Made by a program: the position numbers and the translations under genes | Assembly (NCBI GenBank): GCA_029260515.1 | Contig: JAJDDC010000040.1 | Span: 310,001 to 374,000 of the forward strand | Source of the DNA: Phycisphaerales bacterium | Lineage (GTDB): Bacteria > Planctomycetota > Phycisphaerae > Phycisphaerales > UBA1924 | Reading direction: 5' to 3' | Length of the DNA stretch: 64,000 bases | The notes under the pieces: model-generated | The model's database searches: none | The model's input: only the letters and a program-made list of their open reading frames with translations | Told to the model about the DNA's origin: nothing | Shown here: positions 27,715-36,851 of the stretch, piece after piece | Layout of the letters: each line of letters opens with the position of its first letter | Position numbering within the stretch: position 1 is the first letter of the stretch

Positions 27715-27996
27715 ATGCCCCCCGCGATCACACACACCCTCGCGGAAACAGCGACCGACCCGGCGCTCGTCCGCGACGGGATCAGCCTGCTCTTCCTGCT
27801 CGCGATCATCGCCGCCCTGCTCGTCCCCGGGCTCGTGCTGATCCTGGTCCTGCGCCGCCACTACCTCGCCCAACCCACCCGCCGAGGGGCGCGACACGCT
27901 CCCACACCCGACCCATGGCAAGAAGCAGGCAGGCGTGCCGTGCCGATCGCGGAAGACGAGGACGATTCAGGGGATCTCGGCGCCCCCGGCGGCTGA
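27715..27996 (+). CDS. Small single-pass membrane protein
   Basis: 93 residues with one strongly hydrophobic helix (about 24-47, LLFLLAIIAALLVPGLVLILVL) and a basic then acidic tail including TPDPWQEAGRRA. The last 30 bases overlap the end of the convergent TPR gene. No family is recognised. It is accepted as a gene because of its coherent membrane topology and position downstream of the sigma factor pair. Confidence 0.5.
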   Translation: MPPAITHTLAETATDPALVRDGISLLFLLAIIAALLVPGLVLILVLRRHYLAQPTRRGARHAPTPDPWQEAGRRAVPIAEDEDDSGDLGAPGG

Positions 27997-29052
27997 GCGT
28001 GACCCGTCCTTGAGGCGCGCCGCCAGCCGCGACGCGCCCTCGTGCCCCAGCGACGCCGCACTCTCCGCCAGCTCCAACGCTCGCTCGCCCTCGCCCGAGC
28101 GTTCGGCCCAGATCGCCGTCTCGAAGAGCAGATCGGGCGTCGCCGCCCGCCCCGCCAGGGCCTGCTCGTACAGCGCGTGCGCCTCGCCCGCCTCGCCAAG
28201 CATCCCGTGCGCCTCGCTCATCGCCTTGAGCGCCTCGTCGTCGCCGAGCACACCGTCGCCCAACGCCAGCAGCACGCCCAGCGCATCCGCCGGGCGCCCG
28301 AGCCGCTTGAGGGCCTTCGCCTCGATCAGCCGCCAGTCGCGGCTCTCGGGCTCCAGGGCCCGTGCCCGGGTGATGTGCTGGAGCGCCATGTTCGCCCGGT
28401 TCTCGCGCAGCGCCACGCTCGCCATCGACCCCCAGACCTGCGGGTTCGAGTCGTCGATCACGCTGGCGCGCACAAGGCTCGCCATCGCCTCGGCCCGGAG
28501 CCCGAGCTTGAGCTGCATCTGCGCCAGATACAAGGGGTACGTCGCGTTGCCCGCGTCGATCCGCTGGGCCAGGTCGTAGTGCCTCGCCGCGTCCTCGATG
28601 CGCCCGACAGACGCGGCCAGCGTTCCGGCCGCGAAGTGCTCCTCGCCCGAGATGGGCCCGGTGCGAGACGCCGCGTCGTACTGCTCGAACGCCGCCCCGT
28701 GCCGACCCGCCTGCATCAGCAGCTGCCCGTACGCCAGACGCAGGTCCTGGTCGTCCGGGTGCTCGGCCACCGCCGTCGAGAGGATCGCCTCGGCCTTGCC
28801 CGTCTCCCCGTCGCGCACGTACGTCTGCACCGCCTCGAGGATCCGCTGCACCGACCGCTCGCCCGCGATCGCCCCGTCCCCCTCGCCCGCCTCCGCGGGC
28901 GCCGGACCGCCTCCCACCGCGCGCACCAGCGCGAAGACCACAAGCCCCGCGACCGCCAGGACGACGACCCCGCCGAGCACGACCCCGCCGGTCCCGCCCC
29001 GCCGGCCAGCATGACGCCCCACCCGTCCCGTGTTGTGCTTTGTCAGTCTCAT
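27967..29052 (-). CDS. Membrane-anchored TPR protein
   Basis: 361 residues from ATG 29052, inside a longer open frame. A basic N-terminus and one transmembrane helix (about 23-45, GGVVLGGVVVLAVAGLVVFAL) are followed by several tetratricopeptide units: QTYVRDGETGKAEAILSTAV, PDDQDLRLAYGQLLMQAGR, RIEDAARHYDLAQRIDAGN, RANMALQHITRARALEPES. It probably scaffolds other proteins at the membrane. The specific role is unknown. It is divergent from valS, with only 68 bases between the starts. Confidence 0.75.
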   Translation of the reverse strand: MRLTKHNTGRVGRHAGRRGGTGGVVLGGVVVLAVAGLVVFALVRAVGGGPAPAEAGEGDGAIAGERSVQRILEAVQTYVRDGETGKAEAILSTAVAEHPDDQDLRLAYGQLLMQAGRHGAAFEQYDAASRTGPISGEEHFAAGTLAASVGRIEDAARHYDLAQRIDAGNATYPLYLAQMQLKLGLRAEAMASLVRASVIDDSNPQVWGSMASVALRENRANMALQHITRARALEPESRDWRLIEAKALKRLGRPADALGVLLALGDGVLGDDEALKAMSEAHGMLGEAGEAHALYEQALAGRAATPDLLFETAIWAERSGEGERALELAESAASLGHEGASRLAARLKDGSRSAAGGAEIP

Positions 29053-29120
29053 CTCACCGACTCTATCGGCCCGACTACACTCGCACGCCCAAACGCCCCG
29101 CACACGAGAATCCCCGAGCA

Positions 29121-32100
29121 ATGCCCGAATCCGACGCCCCAACCAGGACTGCAGAAGCCCTACCCAAGCAGTACCGCCCCGCGGACCACGAGCCCCGGAT
29201 CTGGTCGCGCTGGGTCGAGGCCAGGGCCTTCGAGGCCGACCCCAAGCGCGTCCTCGACGGCGACGCCCCCCCCTACTGCATCCTCATGCCCCCCCCCAAC
29301 GTCACCGCCGCCCTCCACCTGGGGCACGCGCTCAACAACACCATCCAGGACATCCTGATCCGTGCGCACCGGATGATGGGTTTCGAGACACTCTGGATCC
29401 CCGGCGCCGACCACGCCGGCATCGCCACCCAGACCGTCGTGGACAAACGACTCCAGGCCGAGGGCAAGCCCGCACTCGCCGACTACAAGAAGAAGGAACT
29501 CGCAGGCGAAAACGGCCGCGACCAGTTCATCGCCCTCGTCCAGGCCTGGAAAGACGAGTACAGCGCCAAGATCCGCGCCCAGTCCGAGGCCATGGGCGCC
29601 GGCGCCGACTGGCGACGCTACCGCTTCACCATGGACGACGTCTGTGCGCGGGCGGTCCGCGAGGCCTTCTTCCGCCTCTTCCGCGACGGCCTGATCTACA
29701 GGGGCAAGCGCCTGGTCAACTGGGACCCCGTCACGCAGACCGCCCTTTCCGACGACGAGGTCGAGGACAAGCAGATCGACGGGCACTTCTACTACATGAA
29801 GTATCCGGTCGTGGACGACGCAGGCAAAGAAACCGGCGGGCACGTCACCGTCGCGACCACCCGCCCCGAGACCTACCTGGGCGACACCGCCGTGGCGGTC
29901 AACAAGAACGACCCCGAGCGGGCCGCCTACATCGGCAAGAAGGTCAGGCTCCCCTTGGTCGGGCGCGTGATCGAGGTCATCGCCGACGACTACGTCGTCA
30001 TCCCCGACGCCGACTCGTCCGACCCCAAGGCCCAGTACGCCAGCGGCTTCCTCAAGGTCACCCCAGCCCACGACACCAACGACTGGGAGCTGGGCCAGCG
30101 CCACAGCCTCGACGTCATCAACGTCATGGCGCCCGACGCGACCATCTCCGACCAGCACGGCTGGTCCGACGTCGGCGACGCCGGCCTATTCGTGGGCCTG
30201 GACAGGTACGAAGCCCGCAAGGCCGTCGTCGCCTGGTTCAAGGAGAACGGGCTGCTCGACAAGACCCGCCCGTACTCGCACTCGGTCGGCCACTCCTACC
30301 GCTCGCACGTCCCCGTCGAGCCGTACCTGAGCGACCAGTGGTACTGCAAGGTCACCGACGACAAGCTCCGCGGCAGCGCCCAGCGGGCGCTCGTCAGAGA
30401 TCAGCGAACAAGCAACTCGATCAAGTCTTGGCCAGCTTCATACCCCGCTGATACGGGCGCCGAAGGCGGTGACGCTGCCATGACGTTCTACCCATCTCGC
30501 TATGCCAAGTCATATGAATCCTGGCACGATAATCTTCGCGACTGGTGTATCAGCCGCCAACTCTGGTGGGGACACCGGATCCCGGTCTGGAGCGGATCCA
30601 TGGTCGCCTGGGGCGATCTACTCCCTGAGTTCGAAGCCAAGCTCGCCGAGTTGAGAGACCAGGGGCGAATCGCGGGACAGATCGGGTTGGACCCCGAAGC
30701 AGAAGATTTCGAGATCGACGCGACCGGCAGTCCAGCGATATCGACATGGGAATCGATCTCTGTGCGATCGGAGAACGACCACGAGGCCATCAAGGTCCTC
30801 GAAGAGTTCGGCTTCACCCAAGACCCCGACGTCCTCGACACCTGGTTCTCCTCCGGCCTCTGGCCCCTCTCAACGATGGGCTGGCCCGACGCCTCGACCG
30901 CGTCATCCCTCGACCCCGACGCCCCCGACGACTTCGCCTCCCTCCTCCCCGCCTTCAACCCCACCTCTGTCCTCACCACCGCCCGCGAGATCATCACCCT
31001 CTGGGTCTCGCGGATGGTCATGTTCAACCGCTACTTCCTGGGCCAGGACGACAAGCTCGGCGCCGGCGCCGGGCGCCTGCCGTACGACGACGTCTTCATC
31101 CACGCCATGATCCAGGACGGCGAGGGCCGCAAGATGTCCAAGGCCCTGGGCAACGGCGTGGACCCGTTCGACATCATCGCGTCCCACGGCGCCGACGCGA
31201 TGCGCTTCACCCTCGCCAAGATGACCACGCAGACCCAGGACGTGCGCATGCCCGTGGTCCACGACCCGGACACCGGCACGAACACCTCGCCCAAGTTCGA
31301 CGAGGGGCGGAACTTCTGCAACAAGCTCTGGAACGCCGCCCGCTTCACGCTCTCCATGCTCGACAAGTCCCCGCACGACGCCGGGCGGACCTTTACGCCC
31401 TCGGACCTCTCGCTCGCCGACCGCTGGATGCTCTCGCGCCTGGAGACCGGCGCCCGCGAGATCGCCGACGCGATCCAGACCTACCAGTTCTCGTCGTACG
31501 CCCAGTCGATGTACGACCTGCTCTGGCGCGACTTCTGCGATTGGTACCTCGAGGCCATCAAGCCCCGGGTCGCCGACGACCCCGGCACGCGGGCAACGCT
31601 GCGGATCGCGCTGGACGCGATCCTCCGCCTGCTGCACCCGATCACACCCTTCGTGACCGAGGCGGTCCACGAACGCCTGCGCGACGTCCCGATGCCGAAC
31701 ATCGAGGGTGTGGGCTTCGCGTCGACGAAATCGAGTGACACGCTCTGCCAGTCCGGCTGGCCCGAGTTGGACGCGTCGGTCCGCGACGAGGCGGCCGAGA
31801 CCGAGTTCGAGCGGGTGCGCTCGCTCGTGCGCACGATCAACGAGACCCGGGCAGCCCACCAGGTCGAGCCCCGACGACGCGTGACGCTCCACATCTCCGA
31901 CACGCTCGCGGCCAGTGTCAGCGCCAACAACACACTCGTCGAGACGCTCGCGGGGCTCTCGCGGATCACGACCGATGCCCCGCCCGAGTCGGCCGCCGTC
32001 TTCACGTTCGAGGCGGGCGAGCACCACCTCTCGGACCTGGCCGACGCCGTGGACGCGGGCGCCGAGCGTGAGCGACTGGAGAAGCAGATACAGGACTTGA

Positions 32101-32249
32101 GCAAGTCGATCGGCGCCCTCGAAGGGCGCCTGTCCAACCCGGGCTATGTGGACAAGGCGCCCGAGAAGCTGGTCAACCAGACACGCGAGCAGCTCGAGCA
32201 GACCAGGGCCGAGCTCGCGACGGTCGAGGCGGCCCTGGAGAAGATCTGA
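29121..32249 (+). CDS. valS: Valyl-tRNA synthetase
   Basis: 1042 residues. The class I signatures are the HIGH-type PPPNVTAALHLGHALN and the KMSKS loop GRKMSKALGNGVDPFD. WCISRQLWWGHRIPVW, the editing (CP1) domain and a C-terminal coiled-coil arm (DAGAERERLEKQIQDLSKSI) are all typical of ValRS. ATG 29121 is preferred since upstream residues are not conserved. Bases about 30395-30780 (residues about 425-553) are much lower in GC (29/60 in one counted line) than the flanks (40/60) and have different codon use, which suggests a recombined segment in an otherwise native gene. Confidence 0.96.
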   Translation: MPESDAPTRTAEALPKQYRPADHEPRIWSRWVEARAFEADPKRVLDGDAPPYCILMPPPNVTAALHLGHALNNTIQDILIRAHRMMGFETLWIPGADHAGIATQTVVDKRLQAEGKPALADYKKKELAGENGRDQFIALVQAWKDEYSAKIRAQSEAMGAGADWRRYRFTMDDVCARAVREAFFRLFRDGLIYRGKRLVNWDPVTQTALSDDEVEDKQIDGHFYYMKYPVVDDAGKETGGHVTVATTRPETYLGDTAVAVNKNDPERAAYIGKKVRLPLVGRVIEVIADDYVVIPDADSSDPKAQYASGFLKVTPAHDTNDWELGQRHSLDVINVMAPDATISDQHGWSDVGDAGLFVGLDRYEARKAVVAWFKENGLLDKTRPYSHSVGHSYRSHVPVEPYLSDQWYCKVTDDKLRGSAQRALVRDQRTSNSIKSWPASYPADTGAEGGDAAMTFYPSRYAKSYESWHDNLRDWCISRQLWWGHRIPVWSGSMVAWGDLLPEFEAKLAELRDQGRIAGQIGLDPEAEDFEIDATGSPAISTWESISVRSENDHEAIKVLEEFGFTQDPDVLDTWFSSGLWPLSTMGWPDASTASSLDPDAPDDFASLLPAFNPTSVLTTAREIITLWVSRMVMFNRYFLGQDDKLGAGAGRLPYDDVFIHAMIQDGEGRKMSKALGNGVDPFDIIASHGADAMRFTLAKMTTQTQDVRMPVVHDPDTGTNTSPKFDEGRNFCNKLWNAARFTLSMLDKSPHDAGRTFTPSDLSLADRWMLSRLETGAREIADAIQTYQFSSYAQSMYDLLWRDFCDWYLEAIKPRVADDPGTRATLRIALDAILRLLHPITPFVTEAVHERLRDVPMPNIEGVGFASTKSSDTLCQSGWPELDASVRDEAAETEFERVRSLVRTINETRAAHQVEPRRRVTLHISDTLAASVSANNTLVETLAGLSRITTDAPPESAAVFTFEAGEHHLSDLADAVDAGAERERLEKQIQDLSKSIGALEGRLSNPGYVDKAPEKLVNQTREQLEQTRAELATVEAALEKI

Positions 32250-33325
32250 TGGGGCGACGGACCGCCAGCATCGCGCTCGCCGCCATCGCGGCGGCCCTGA
32301 CCGGGTGCGCGTCGAACCCCAGCACCGACCGCGCCATGTCGGACCTTGGCGCCGACGACCGCCCGATCGACGTCGTCGTCTCCGCCGAGCGGTGGAGCTT
32401 CGACGACGCGCCGGGCTGGGTGGTCACGACGCCCTCGTTCCGCGTCTACACGACCGGGCGCCCCAACATGACGACCGACCGCCTGCCCGTCTTCCTCGAG
32501 TACGCCCTGGCACGGTACACGACCGACCTGGCCCCCCTGCCCAGACCCGAGCGCATGCTCGAGACGTACATGATGCAGTCGCGGCACGAGTGGGAGCGCC
32601 TGACCCGACGCACGATGGGCAAGAACGCGGACACGTACCTGCGGATCGCCCGGGGTGGGTACGCCGCCGGCGGGCGGGGCGTGTACTTCAACATCGGCCC
32701 GCGCGACTCGCTGCTCATCGCCGCCCACGAGGGCTGGCACCAGTACACCCAGGCGGCGTTCAAGCGCCCGCTCCCGGTCTGGCTCGAAGAGGGCATCGCG
32801 GCCTACATGGAGGGCTTCCGCTGGGACCCGGCTCGCCCCAACCGCCCGATCTTCCTCCCCTGGTCCAACCCCGATCGGTTCGACGCGCTCCGCGACGCCG
32901 TCGTCCAGGGGCGCCTGCAGACGCTCGCAGAGCTTGTCAGCACCACGCCCCAGGAGCGGATCGCGGCCGGCGGCGACGAAGTCCTCGCCTACTACGCGCA
33001 GCTCTGGGCCCTCGTCCACTTCCTCCGAGAGGCCGACGCGGGCGCGCACGCGGGTAACCTCTCGCGCCTCCTGGGCGACGCCGCCAGCGGGCGCTTGGAC
33101 CGCACACTCGAGGCGCACCTGGGCACGGACCACGCGAGGGCGTCGATCCGGCGCAGATCGGGCCCCGAGATCATGCTCGTGTACTTCGCGGACCCGAAGA
33201 ACGCCGACGCGCTGAGCGAGCTGGGGCGGCGGTACGAGGTATTCGTGTACGACGTGGTCCGGTCGGGCGCGAGACACACGATCGTCGCGGGGCGTTCGCC
33301 CGTCACGGACGCATCGGCAAACTAA
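32249..33325 (+). CDS. DUF1570-like lipoprotein with HExxH metalloprotease motif
   Basis: 358 residues. The signal peptide has lipobox ALTGC (Cys20). The zinc-peptidase motif AAHEGWHQYTQ matches HExxH, and WLEEGIAAYMEG downstream supplies the second Glu of gluzincin-type enzymes, as in DUF1570 proteins common in planctomycetes. It is probably a membrane-anchored peptidase facing the periplasm. The ATG overlaps the valS TGA by one base. The stop overlaps that of the convergent transpeptidase gene. Confidence 0.75.
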   Translation: MGRRTASIALAAIAAALTGCASNPSTDRAMSDLGADDRPIDVVVSAERWSFDDAPGWVVTTPSFRVYTTGRPNMTTDRLPVFLEYALARYTTDLAPLPRPERMLETYMMQSRHEWERLTRRTMGKNADTYLRIARGGYAAGGRGVYFNIGPRDSLLIAAHEGWHQYTQAAFKRPLPVWLEEGIAAYMEGFRWDPARPNRPIFLPWSNPDRFDALRDAVVQGRLQTLAELVSTTPQERIAAGGDEVLAYYAQLWALVHFLREADAGAHAGNLSRLLGDAASGRLDRTLEAHLGTDHARASIRRRSGPEIMLVYFADPKNADALSELGRRYEVFVYDVVRSGARHTIVAGRSPVTDASAN

Positions 33326-35427
33326 TCGCGCGACGCGACCGCGTCGTCGCCAGCCCCGTCTGTCATGTCCGGCTCGACGCCCATGTACGCCAGAGACCGC
33401 TCCACCACGCGCCGGACCACGGGGCCCGCGACGTACGAGCCGTAGTGCTGGCGGATGCGGATACGCCCGGGCCCGGGGTCGTCGATCACGCACAGCACGA
33501 CGATCCGAGGTGTTTCGAGAGGGGCGCCCCCGATGAAGCTCGAGTTGTACTGGTTCTGGAAGTACCCGCTCGAACCCCGGGGGCGGCGCTGATCGGGCCC
33601 TGGCACGCACGGGATCTGGGCGGTGCCGGATTTGCCAAACATCGAATAGAGGGGCGGCGCGTCGTCGAGCAGCTGGGCGATCTTCTCATCGAGGCGCTCG
33701 GCAACCCCGACCATCGCGAAGCGCGCCCGCAGCGCCACCTCGGGCTGGAGCACGCGCTCGATCACGCCGGCCTTCGCCGCGTCGCCCTCGCCCGCGACGA
33801 GCGCAACCCGGGGCATGGTCCCGCCCAGCTCGTCGTTGCGCGCGAAGCAGCTGAACGCCCGGGCCATCTGGATGGGTGTCACCCCGATCTCGTGCCCGAT
33901 CGCGACGTACGTCTGCGAGTACTTGCTCCAGCGTTTCTCTGGCGTGACGATGCCCGCCGACTCGCCCGGGAGCCCGAGCCCGGTCCGGGCGCCGAATCCA
34001 AAGCGGACGACGCCCTCGTGCAACTGCTCGAAGCTCAGGCGCTCGGAGAGCTTGGCCATCCCGACGTTGGACGAATACTTGAGCACGTCGTCCCACGTCA
34101 GGCTCGCCCGGTGCGTGACGTCCTCGACCGAGCGCCCGCACTGGGTGACGTAGTAGTTCGCCTTGTTGTCGATGACCTCGTCGTCGCCCAGCAGGCCCTT
34201 CTCCATCGCGACCGACCAGACGAAGGGCTTGAACGTCGAGCCCGGCTCGTACAGGTCCTCCACGCACCGGTTCCGCCCCAGCGCCGGGTGAACCGCCCGC
34301 CCCGGGTCCGTCCCGCCGACGTCGTACCGCGGGCGATCCCGGGGGTCGGCGGGCAGCTCGCCCTTCGTCGCGACCCACCTCTGGCCGTCCACGGTGACTT
34401 GCTTTTCCAGCCAAGGGAATGGGACGGCGCCCTCGATCTCCCGCAACGCGTCCACCATCGCCAGGACCTCTCCGGTCCTCGGGTCGAGCATGATCAGGCG
34501 CCCGCCCGCGGCGTCTGCCGCCTCGACACCCCGGCGAAGCTCCTGCGTCGCGATCCGTTGCAGTTCCAGGTCCACCGACAAGCGGACAGACTCACCAGCG
34601 TCCGCCGCCTCCCACGCGCCCTGCTCGATCCACAACGCGCGCCCCCAGGCGTCGCGCATGTACGCCGCCCGACCGTCGCGCTCGCGGAGCGGCGCGTTCA
34701 TGGCCAGCTCGGCGCCGAGCAGCCCGGTCTGGTCCAGCGTCCGGTCGGCCAGCCCGACCTTGCCGACGATGGGAGCCACCGCGTCGCCGCCCGCGTACTC
34801 GCGGACCGGGCGCCGCTCGAGCCAGACGCCGGGGAGCCCGAGCCCGCGCACACGCTCGCTCTGCTCGAGCGTCAGTTCCTCTCCCACGGGCAGGTATCGG
34901 ATGAGCGGCTTCGCGCCTGAAGCGTCCGCCCCGTCGCCATAAGACTCGCCTGCTGCACGCGAGAGGTCGCCCATCCCAAGGCGCCGGCGTAGCGAGTCCG
35001 CGAGCGAGACGGCCGCCGCTTTCCCGGGCTTCTCGAGCCGCTCGCGTCGCATGTCGTTCTCGATGATCGCGCCCATCACCCGGGCGCCCAGCTCCCCGGG
35101 CGCCATGCCCAGCGCGCCGCTGAGGCGGACGATCATCTCGTCAGCCCGATCGCCCGATGCCTCCGGGTCCACGATCACGCGGTACCCGAACCGCGTCGTC
35201 GAGAGCACACGCCCGCGCCGGTCGAGCAGTTCACCCCGGGCGCCGTCGAGCCCCTGGCGGCTGATCCGCGAGTTGATCGACGCGTCCAGCGCCTCGCCAG
35301 GCGCCCCCTTGAGCTGCGCGATCCGCGCGAGCAGCACGAGAAGCACCAGGCACACGCCCACCGAGAGCAGGCGCGCGACGCGGTCGGCGCGGCGCGCCGC
35401 GTCGGGGCGTGCGTCGGTCGGGCTCAT
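33322..35427 (-). CDS. ftsI: Penicillin-binding transpeptidase, FtsI/PBP class B type
   Basis: 701 residues. One N-terminal transmembrane helix (VARLLSVGVCLVLLVLLAR) is followed by the PBP dimerisation domain and the transpeptidase domain. The three active-site motifs are SxxK in YEPGSTFKPFVWS, SxN in KYSSNVGMAK, and KSG in FGKSGTAQIP. It cross-links septal peptidoglycan. It lies downstream of an FtsL-like gene and rsmH on the same strand, the normal order of the division/cell-wall cluster, but murE and later genes do not follow. ATG 35427 starts 5 bases after the FtsL-like stop. Confidence 0.93.
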   Translation of the reverse strand: MSPTDARPDAARRADRVARLLSVGVCLVLLVLLARIAQLKGAPGEALDASINSRISRQGLDGARGELLDRRGRVLSTTRFGYRVIVDPEASGDRADEMIVRLSGALGMAPGELGARVMGAIIENDMRRERLEKPGKAAAVSLADSLRRRLGMGDLSRAAGESYGDGADASGAKPLIRYLPVGEELTLEQSERVRGLGLPGVWLERRPVREYAGGDAVAPIVGKVGLADRTLDQTGLLGAELAMNAPLRERDGRAAYMRDAWGRALWIEQGAWEAADAGESVRLSVDLELQRIATQELRRGVEAADAAGGRLIMLDPRTGEVLAMVDALREIEGAVPFPWLEKQVTVDGQRWVATKGELPADPRDRPRYDVGGTDPGRAVHPALGRNRCVEDLYEPGSTFKPFVWSVAMEKGLLGDDEVIDNKANYYVTQCGRSVEDVTHRASLTWDDVLKYSSNVGMAKLSERLSFEQLHEGVVRFGFGARTGLGLPGESAGIVTPEKRWSKYSQTYVAIGHEIGVTPIQMARAFSCFARNDELGGTMPRVALVAGEGDAAKAGVIERVLQPEVALRARFAMVGVAERLDEKIAQLLDDAPPLYSMFGKSGTAQIPCVPGPDQRRPRGSSGYFQNQYNSSFIGGAPLETPRIVVLCVIDDPGPGRIRIRQHYGSYVAGPVVRRVVERSLAYMGVEPDMTDGAGDDAVASRD

Positions 35428-35432
35428 GATGT

Positions 35433-35765
35433 TCAAGGCGTCACCCCGGGCGATGCGGGCAGCGCCGGCTGGACCGCCTCGTGCGTCTCGCCGATCCATT
35501 CGGGCGAGACCAGCTCGACCCGCCGCGTCCACCCGGGTCGCATCAGAGCAGCGTTGTCCGCGCCGAGGATCTCGAGCACACGCTCGGGCGTGATCCGCTC
35601 GGCAATCTGGGCACGCAGCTCGCGGACACGCAGCTCGTGGCGCTCGACCCGCAACCTGGCCTCGGCCAGCTCGTGGGCCGCCTGCAGACGCGACTGGCGC
35701 ATCGCCAGCAGCCCGCCACCGCAGGCGCCGAAACCGAGGATCAGGGCCACGAGCTTCGCGAACAC
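35433..35765 (-). CDS. FtsL-like division protein
   Basis: 110 residues: a short N-terminus, one transmembrane helix (about 4-22), and a coiled coil (QAAHELAEARLRVERHELRVRELRAQIAERI, read about 28-58). This is the size and architecture of FtsL/DivIC proteins, and it lies directly upstream of the FtsI-type gene, where ftsL is normally found. Sequence conservation of FtsL is low, so the assignment depends largely on position and topology. Confidence 0.65.
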   Translation of the reverse strand: MFAKLVALILGFGACGGGLLAMRQSRLQAAHELAEARLRVERHELRVRELRAQIAERITPERVLEILGADNAALMRPGWTRRVELVSPEWIGETHEAVQPALPASPGVTP

Positions 35766-35787
35766 GCCACGCTCCCGGGAAGGTCCG

Positions 35788-36714
35788 CTACCGGGACGGC
35801 AGACGCAGCTTCATGCCAACAAGGATCTCGTCGGCGTCGTCGATCTTGTCCTTGTTGAGCTCGAGGACCTCGCCCATCCGCTTGGACGAACCCAGCTCGC
35901 GTTGCGCGATCACGCTCAGCACGTCCCCGGGCTTGACCTCGTACTCGCGCGTCGCCCCGTCGCCCTGCCGCGCCGTCGCGGATTGGGACGTCGGGCGTGA
36001 CGCCGCGGACGTGCCCGCAGTCGAGGTGTTCGCGGGCACGCGCAATCGCATCCCGACGCGGAGCACCTCGCCGTTGGGCAGGCGGTCCTTGTTCAGGTCA
36101 CGCAACTCCTTCCAACGCTCGCCCGTGCCCATGAACTTCTTTGCGATCGCGTACAGCGAGTCGTTCGGCTGCACGACGTACTCGCCCAGAGCCGGGGGCT
36201 GGGCCGTGCGCGTCGCCTGCGGACGAGACTCGCCCCGCGGGCGGAAGGTGCTCGGCGACGACTCGAGCGCCAGGGGTACACCTTGCTCGCGTGCCTTCGT
36301 CATCAGTTCGGCCAGCGGGTCGTCGTTGAACGCGACCGCGCCCGTTTCCTCGGCCTGCGTCCCCTGGTGGAACACCACGGGGGCCGGGGCGCCCGCGTCG
36401 ATCGGGTCGCCCGTGCCACGAAGCGGATCGGGGTCGCTCAGCGCGATCGAGGGCTGCTCCGTGTCGGCCGCCTGGAGCGCGTCGCCGAGCAGCCCGCGCC
36501 CGGACGCGACCGGACGCTGATAGTTCTCGACGCGCGGGCGATCTTCCTCGCGCGACAGCGGATCGACGAGGTCGCCCGCGACGCTCCGGGGGTCGTCCTC
36601 GACCGCGGTCAGCTGGGCCTGCCTGGCTTTGGAAAAATGATCGGAGACGAGCACCCCAACAACGAGGATGATCGAGAAACCGACGATGAGCGCGAGCTTG
36701 TTCTCTCGGGTCAC
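35788..36714 (-). CDS. LysM-domain membrane protein in the cell-wall cluster
   Basis: About 308 residues from a GTG. An N-terminal transmembrane helix (LALIVGFSIILVVGVLVSD) is followed by a long disordered stretch and two LysM domains (about 177-225, YVVQPNDSLYAIAKKFMG..., and about 255-306, YEVKPGDVLSVIAQRELG...). LysM domains bind peptidoglycan N-acetylglucosamine. Its position between rsmH and the FtsL-like gene is unusual and suggests a cell-wall or division role. The start is uncertain: an upstream ATG at 36816 is in frame. Confidence 0.8.
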   Translation of the reverse strand: MTRENKLALIVGFSIILVVGVLVSDHFSKARQAQLTAVEDDPRSVAGDLVDPLSREEDRPRVENYQRPVASGRGLLGDALQAADTEQPSIALSDPDPLRGTGDPIDAGAPAPVVFHQGTQAEETGAVAFNDDPLAELMTKAREQGVPLALESSPSTFRPRGESRPQATRTAQPPALGEYVVQPNDSLYAIAKKFMGTGERWKELRDLNKDRLPNGEVLRVGMRLRVPANTSTAGTSAASRPTSQSATARQGDGATREYEVKPGDVLSVIAQRELGSSKRMGEVLELNKDKIDDADEILVGMKLRLPSR

Positions 36715-36851
36715 GGCGACGCGTCCTTGCGTTCGTTCTGGCCCGGATTCCGGCGGCGTCTCCGCGCCGACGCGAGTCCTGCTTGTCCGCGTCCCGATCC
36801 CTGGGACGACAATCAAATCCTACACGCTCGGCGCCCACGGCGCTGAACAGT

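Noticed and set aside
36714..36816. Longer start (ATG 36816) for the LysM protein.
   Set aside because: The 34 extra residues are unconserved-looking and move the membrane helix away from the N-terminus; GTG 36714 is preferred but not certain.
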